DNA of 36,803 nt, taken from NCBI GenBank assembly GCA_018817425.1, contig JAHITX010000118.1, positions 1 through 36,803 of the forward strand. The letters are read 5' to 3'. The notes under the pieces were generated by a model. It did no database searches, was not told the DNA's origin, and saw only the letters and a list, made by a program, of their open reading frames with translations. Positions 35,214-36,803 of the stretch are shown here, in pieces. This DNA is from Pseudomonadota bacterium. GTDB lineage: Bacteria > Desulfobacterota > Desulfobacteria > Desulfobacterales > RPRI01. Positions within the stretch are counted from its first letter, which is position 1. The number at the start of each line of letters is the position of its first letter. Made by a program: the position numbers and the translations under genes.

Positions 35214-35450
35214 ATGTCAAAAGATTCAAAAATCGAAGAAATACAAGAACTACCTCAAACAGGACTTCTAAGAATCAAACAGGTTCTCAAGTTTGTGCCG
35301 GTTTCTCGTTCAAACTGGTGGGCAGGTGTAAGGGCTGGCAGGTTCCCAAAAGCTATAAAGCTATCGGAACGTGTGACGGCCTGGCGTGCATCAGATATAA
35401 ATGCTTTAATAGAAGGCCATTATCCTTCTATCAGCAAGGATAGTAAGTAG
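35214..35450 (+). CDS. AlpA-family excisionase/transcriptional regulator
   Basis: A protein of 78 residues with an AlpA-type winged HTH (LLRIKQVLKFVPVSRSNWW, GRFPKAIKLSERVTAWR). The start is ATG 35214, with GGAGGG nine bases upstream; the frame is open to 35172 without a ribosome site. AlpA of CP4-57 and its relatives activate or assist excision of islands carrying P4-type integrases, which matches the integrase upstream. The paired TAAGCCGCTTA sites just upstream may be its binding sites. Confidence 0.88.
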   Translation: MSKDSKIEEIQELPQTGLLRIKQVLKFVPVSRSNWWAGVRAGRFPKAIKLSERVTAWRASDINALIEGHYPSISKDSK

Positions 35451-35773
35451 GAGTGTTATTGTAATGCAAGTTAAATATTTATCCGAAATCTATGGAATTC
35501 GCAACATTATTTACAAGAAGGCGAAAAACTAAGATCCTGGATATTATACAGAAAAACTGGGCATATAAATATATTAAACAAAATAAGCATATTAGGTAGA
35601 TTAAGCAGATATATTCATTATGTCAACAAGTTATGATGATATGGGCTTAGCAGATATTCTTTAAAAAAATATTGAATTAGAGTAACTGCTTATAGCTAAT
35701 ATTGGTAAGTCATTGATATTATGCTAATATATGCAATATATTTTTAAGATGACGATATTATTAGGAAATATTA
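35451..35773. other. AT-rich spacer in the island
   Basis: No convincing gene. A 22-codon frame (35464-35532, MQVKYLSEIYGI...) resembles the first helices of an HTH protein and has GGAG upstream, but it stops too early, and neighbouring frames do not continue it clearly. The short word TTA(A)GCAGATAT occurs twice (near 35601 and 35648). Confidence 0.35.
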
Positions 35774-36439
35774 GTGAGATTAACCGCCGCCCGGCTAAAC
35801 CCCAAATACTTTGTTGATTATAAATGCGGAATTTTGGTTTCTTTTGTTGGCCGCCGTGGTGTGTTTTCAATTAATCTGCCGTGCAGGCAGTGGGGATGTG
35901 AAGAGTGTAGAGAACAAGTCATTGTGTGTCATATAAAGACAATAAGTGATCTTTTTAACGAATTAAAATGCGTGCAGGTCTTTGTTGGATACAGGGATGA
36001 GAAAGAAAAAAAGTTATCGAACTTTATAAACAAGAATGTGAGTGGTCATTATTGCCGGATCAACGGGCAGGATAAAGCAGTGATTATATCAGATAGGAAT
36101 TTTGATGGTGCTCGTCGTTATGATAAGCGCAAATTTCTTGAGTGCGAACTGCCTAAGATTCTGAATCAACCATGGAAGGAAAAAAGGCGGATATCTTTTT
36201 CCAGTGGATGGAAAAAGCCCAGAAAAAAACAACAACCAAAATATTGGGCTATATCCTTTAGAAATATACGTGATGAATTTAATAAACTATCCACGGATAA
36301 AGAAAGAAAGGATTGGCTTTGTAATAAAACGAATTGCAGGCTTACTCAACTTGGAGAGGAATTTGTTAAGCAAGATACTACAATTAAGAATACGCTGGAT
36401 GTTTTCCCAAAGGGTAAAGAGAAAGGAAGAACTAACTGA
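35774..36439 (+). CDS. Hypothetical island protein with a CxxxxCxxC metal motif
   Basis: A 221-residue basic protein starting at GTG, with AGGAAA eight bases upstream. Near residue 37 is CRQWGCEECRE, a Cys-rich knuckle with Cys19 and Cys52 nearby. Its layout resembles the zinc-binding N-terminus of replication initiators or primases on small mobile elements, but no catalytic motif (for example HUH) can be seen. The C-terminal half is lysine-rich (GWKKPRKKQQPKYW). The place after an AlpA-like gene fits a replication/mobilisation role, which is only inference. Confidence 0.6.
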   Translation: MRLTAARLNPKYFVDYKCGILVSFVGRRGVFSINLPCRQWGCEECREQVIVCHIKTISDLFNELKCVQVFVGYRDEKEKKLSNFINKNVSGHYCRINGQDKAVIISDRNFDGARRYDKRKFLECELPKILNQPWKEKRRISFSSGWKKPRKKQQPKYWAISFRNIRDEFNKLSTDKERKDWLCNKTNCRLTQLGEEFVKQDTTIKNTLDVFPKGKEKGRTN

Positions 36440-36803
36440 GAATATTAACCAGAAAGAGAGCTTCAAATATTGATATCGGTATGTCAGACAGTTAACACTA
36501 ATGGTTATGGAGCTGACATAATAAACAACTTTTCATGGGAATTAAATATAACTGAAATATCATGGAAAATATTTCAATTACAAACGTGATAGTACTCCCA
36601 TATTTCTTTATTTTACTATGTAAGATAATATTGTTCGTTTCAATACTATCAAGGGTTTATGCAATATTGATAATATGAAGAGTCCTATTTTACAATCTTT
36701 TGTAAAAAGGATCATACTTACGCAAAACAAATTAATTAAAATAACAATTTACACGTTGTTATTTATACGAAAAAGCTCAATAAATTTATATTATTTGACG
36801 GAG
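36440..36803. other. AT-rich end of window within the island, no gene seen
   Basis: No coding frame is supported. Two perfect 8-bp palindromic arms are visible: TGAAATAT/ATATTTCA around 36553-36576, and TTTTACAA (36688-36695) with TTGTAAAA (36700-36707). They may be regulatory or a weak terminator for the gene ending at 36439. Confidence 0.4.

Noticed and set aside
35464-35532. 22-codon frame MQVKYLSEIYGI... with an upstream GGAG
   Set aside because: It looks like the beginning of an HTH protein but stops at once, and neither other frame carries on a recognisable domain. Too little to call a gene.
32878-36803. Search for attR, the second copy of the ssrA 3' end
   Set aside because: No second GGTTCAACTCCCGC/CGCCTCCACCA-like sequence was found, so the right border cannot be placed.
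1-36803. tRNA or rRNA genes
   Set aside because: Apart from the tRNA-like part of ssrA I saw no cloverleaf with a GGTTCRANYCC T-arm and no rRNA sequence.

Overview
The window looks like chromosomal DNA from a strictly anaerobic, probably sulfate-reducing member of the Desulfobacterota (Desulfobacteraceae-like). This rests on a full bacterial-type CO dehydrogenase/acetyl-CoA synthase operon beside formate--tetrahydrofolate ligase, a DUF3786 protein, an FmdE-family protein, an HPr/enzyme I pair with no sugar permease nearby, and an AT-rich base composition. The species assignment is inference.

Layout. (1) 1-2368: an IS66-family element (170-2149, 13-bp inverted repeats) whose transposase is frameshifted. 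Its right end abuts the last 72 codons of a Fic-family gene. (2) 2384-5771: a two-gene minus-strand unit, a SNF2-type helicase with an N-terminal TPR-like region followed by an overlapping gene for a cysteine-rich protein of unknown function. (3) 5842-6265: an intact-looking promoter and ribosome site in front of an aminotransferase gene that has lost its middle. (4) 6389-9072, minus strand: a DUF protein, then a four-gene unit (ferredoxin, FmdE-like protein, ABM-fold protein, ketopantoate-reductase-like protein). (5) 9353-15655: tgt on plus, then on minus a housekeeping unit (NifU-like scaffold, small unknown protein, metallophosphoesterase, EttA), an alpha/beta hydrolase and a DUF3786 protein. 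(6) 15744-26441, minus: the Wood-Ljungdahl carbonyl-branch operon, in transcription order an ASKHA/2Fe-2S corrinoid-protein activator, then after a 440-bp gap acsD, cooS/acsA, acsB, acsC and acsE, ending in a clear terminator. fhs (26844-28607) diverges from the activator gene. (7) 28906-32877: a LOG-family protein, ptsH-ptsI, smpB and ssrA (tmRNA, tag ADDYNYALAA). (8) 32878-36803: the left part of a genomic island integrated at the 3' end of ssrA, with a P4-type tyrosine integrase, an AlpA-like regulator and two proteins I do not recognise. The right end of the island is outside the window.

How the genes work together. fhs activates formate onto tetrahydrofolate. AcsE passes the methyl group to the corrinoid protein AcsCD, CooS makes or oxidises CO, AcsB joins methyl, CO and CoA, and the ASKHA protein should re-reduce inactive cobalt. 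In sulfate reducers this pathway can run toward CO2 fixation or toward acetate oxidation; the sequence does not say which. smpB and ssrA are the ribosome-rescue pair, and the tmRNA gene doubles as the attachment site for the island.

Most worth a second look: the helicase/cysteine-rich pair, the 175-residue Ala/Lys/Glu tail on AcsD, the ferredoxin-FmdE unit, the GGAACAGG motif shared in the fhs/activator divergent region, and the regulatory repeats of the ssrA island.
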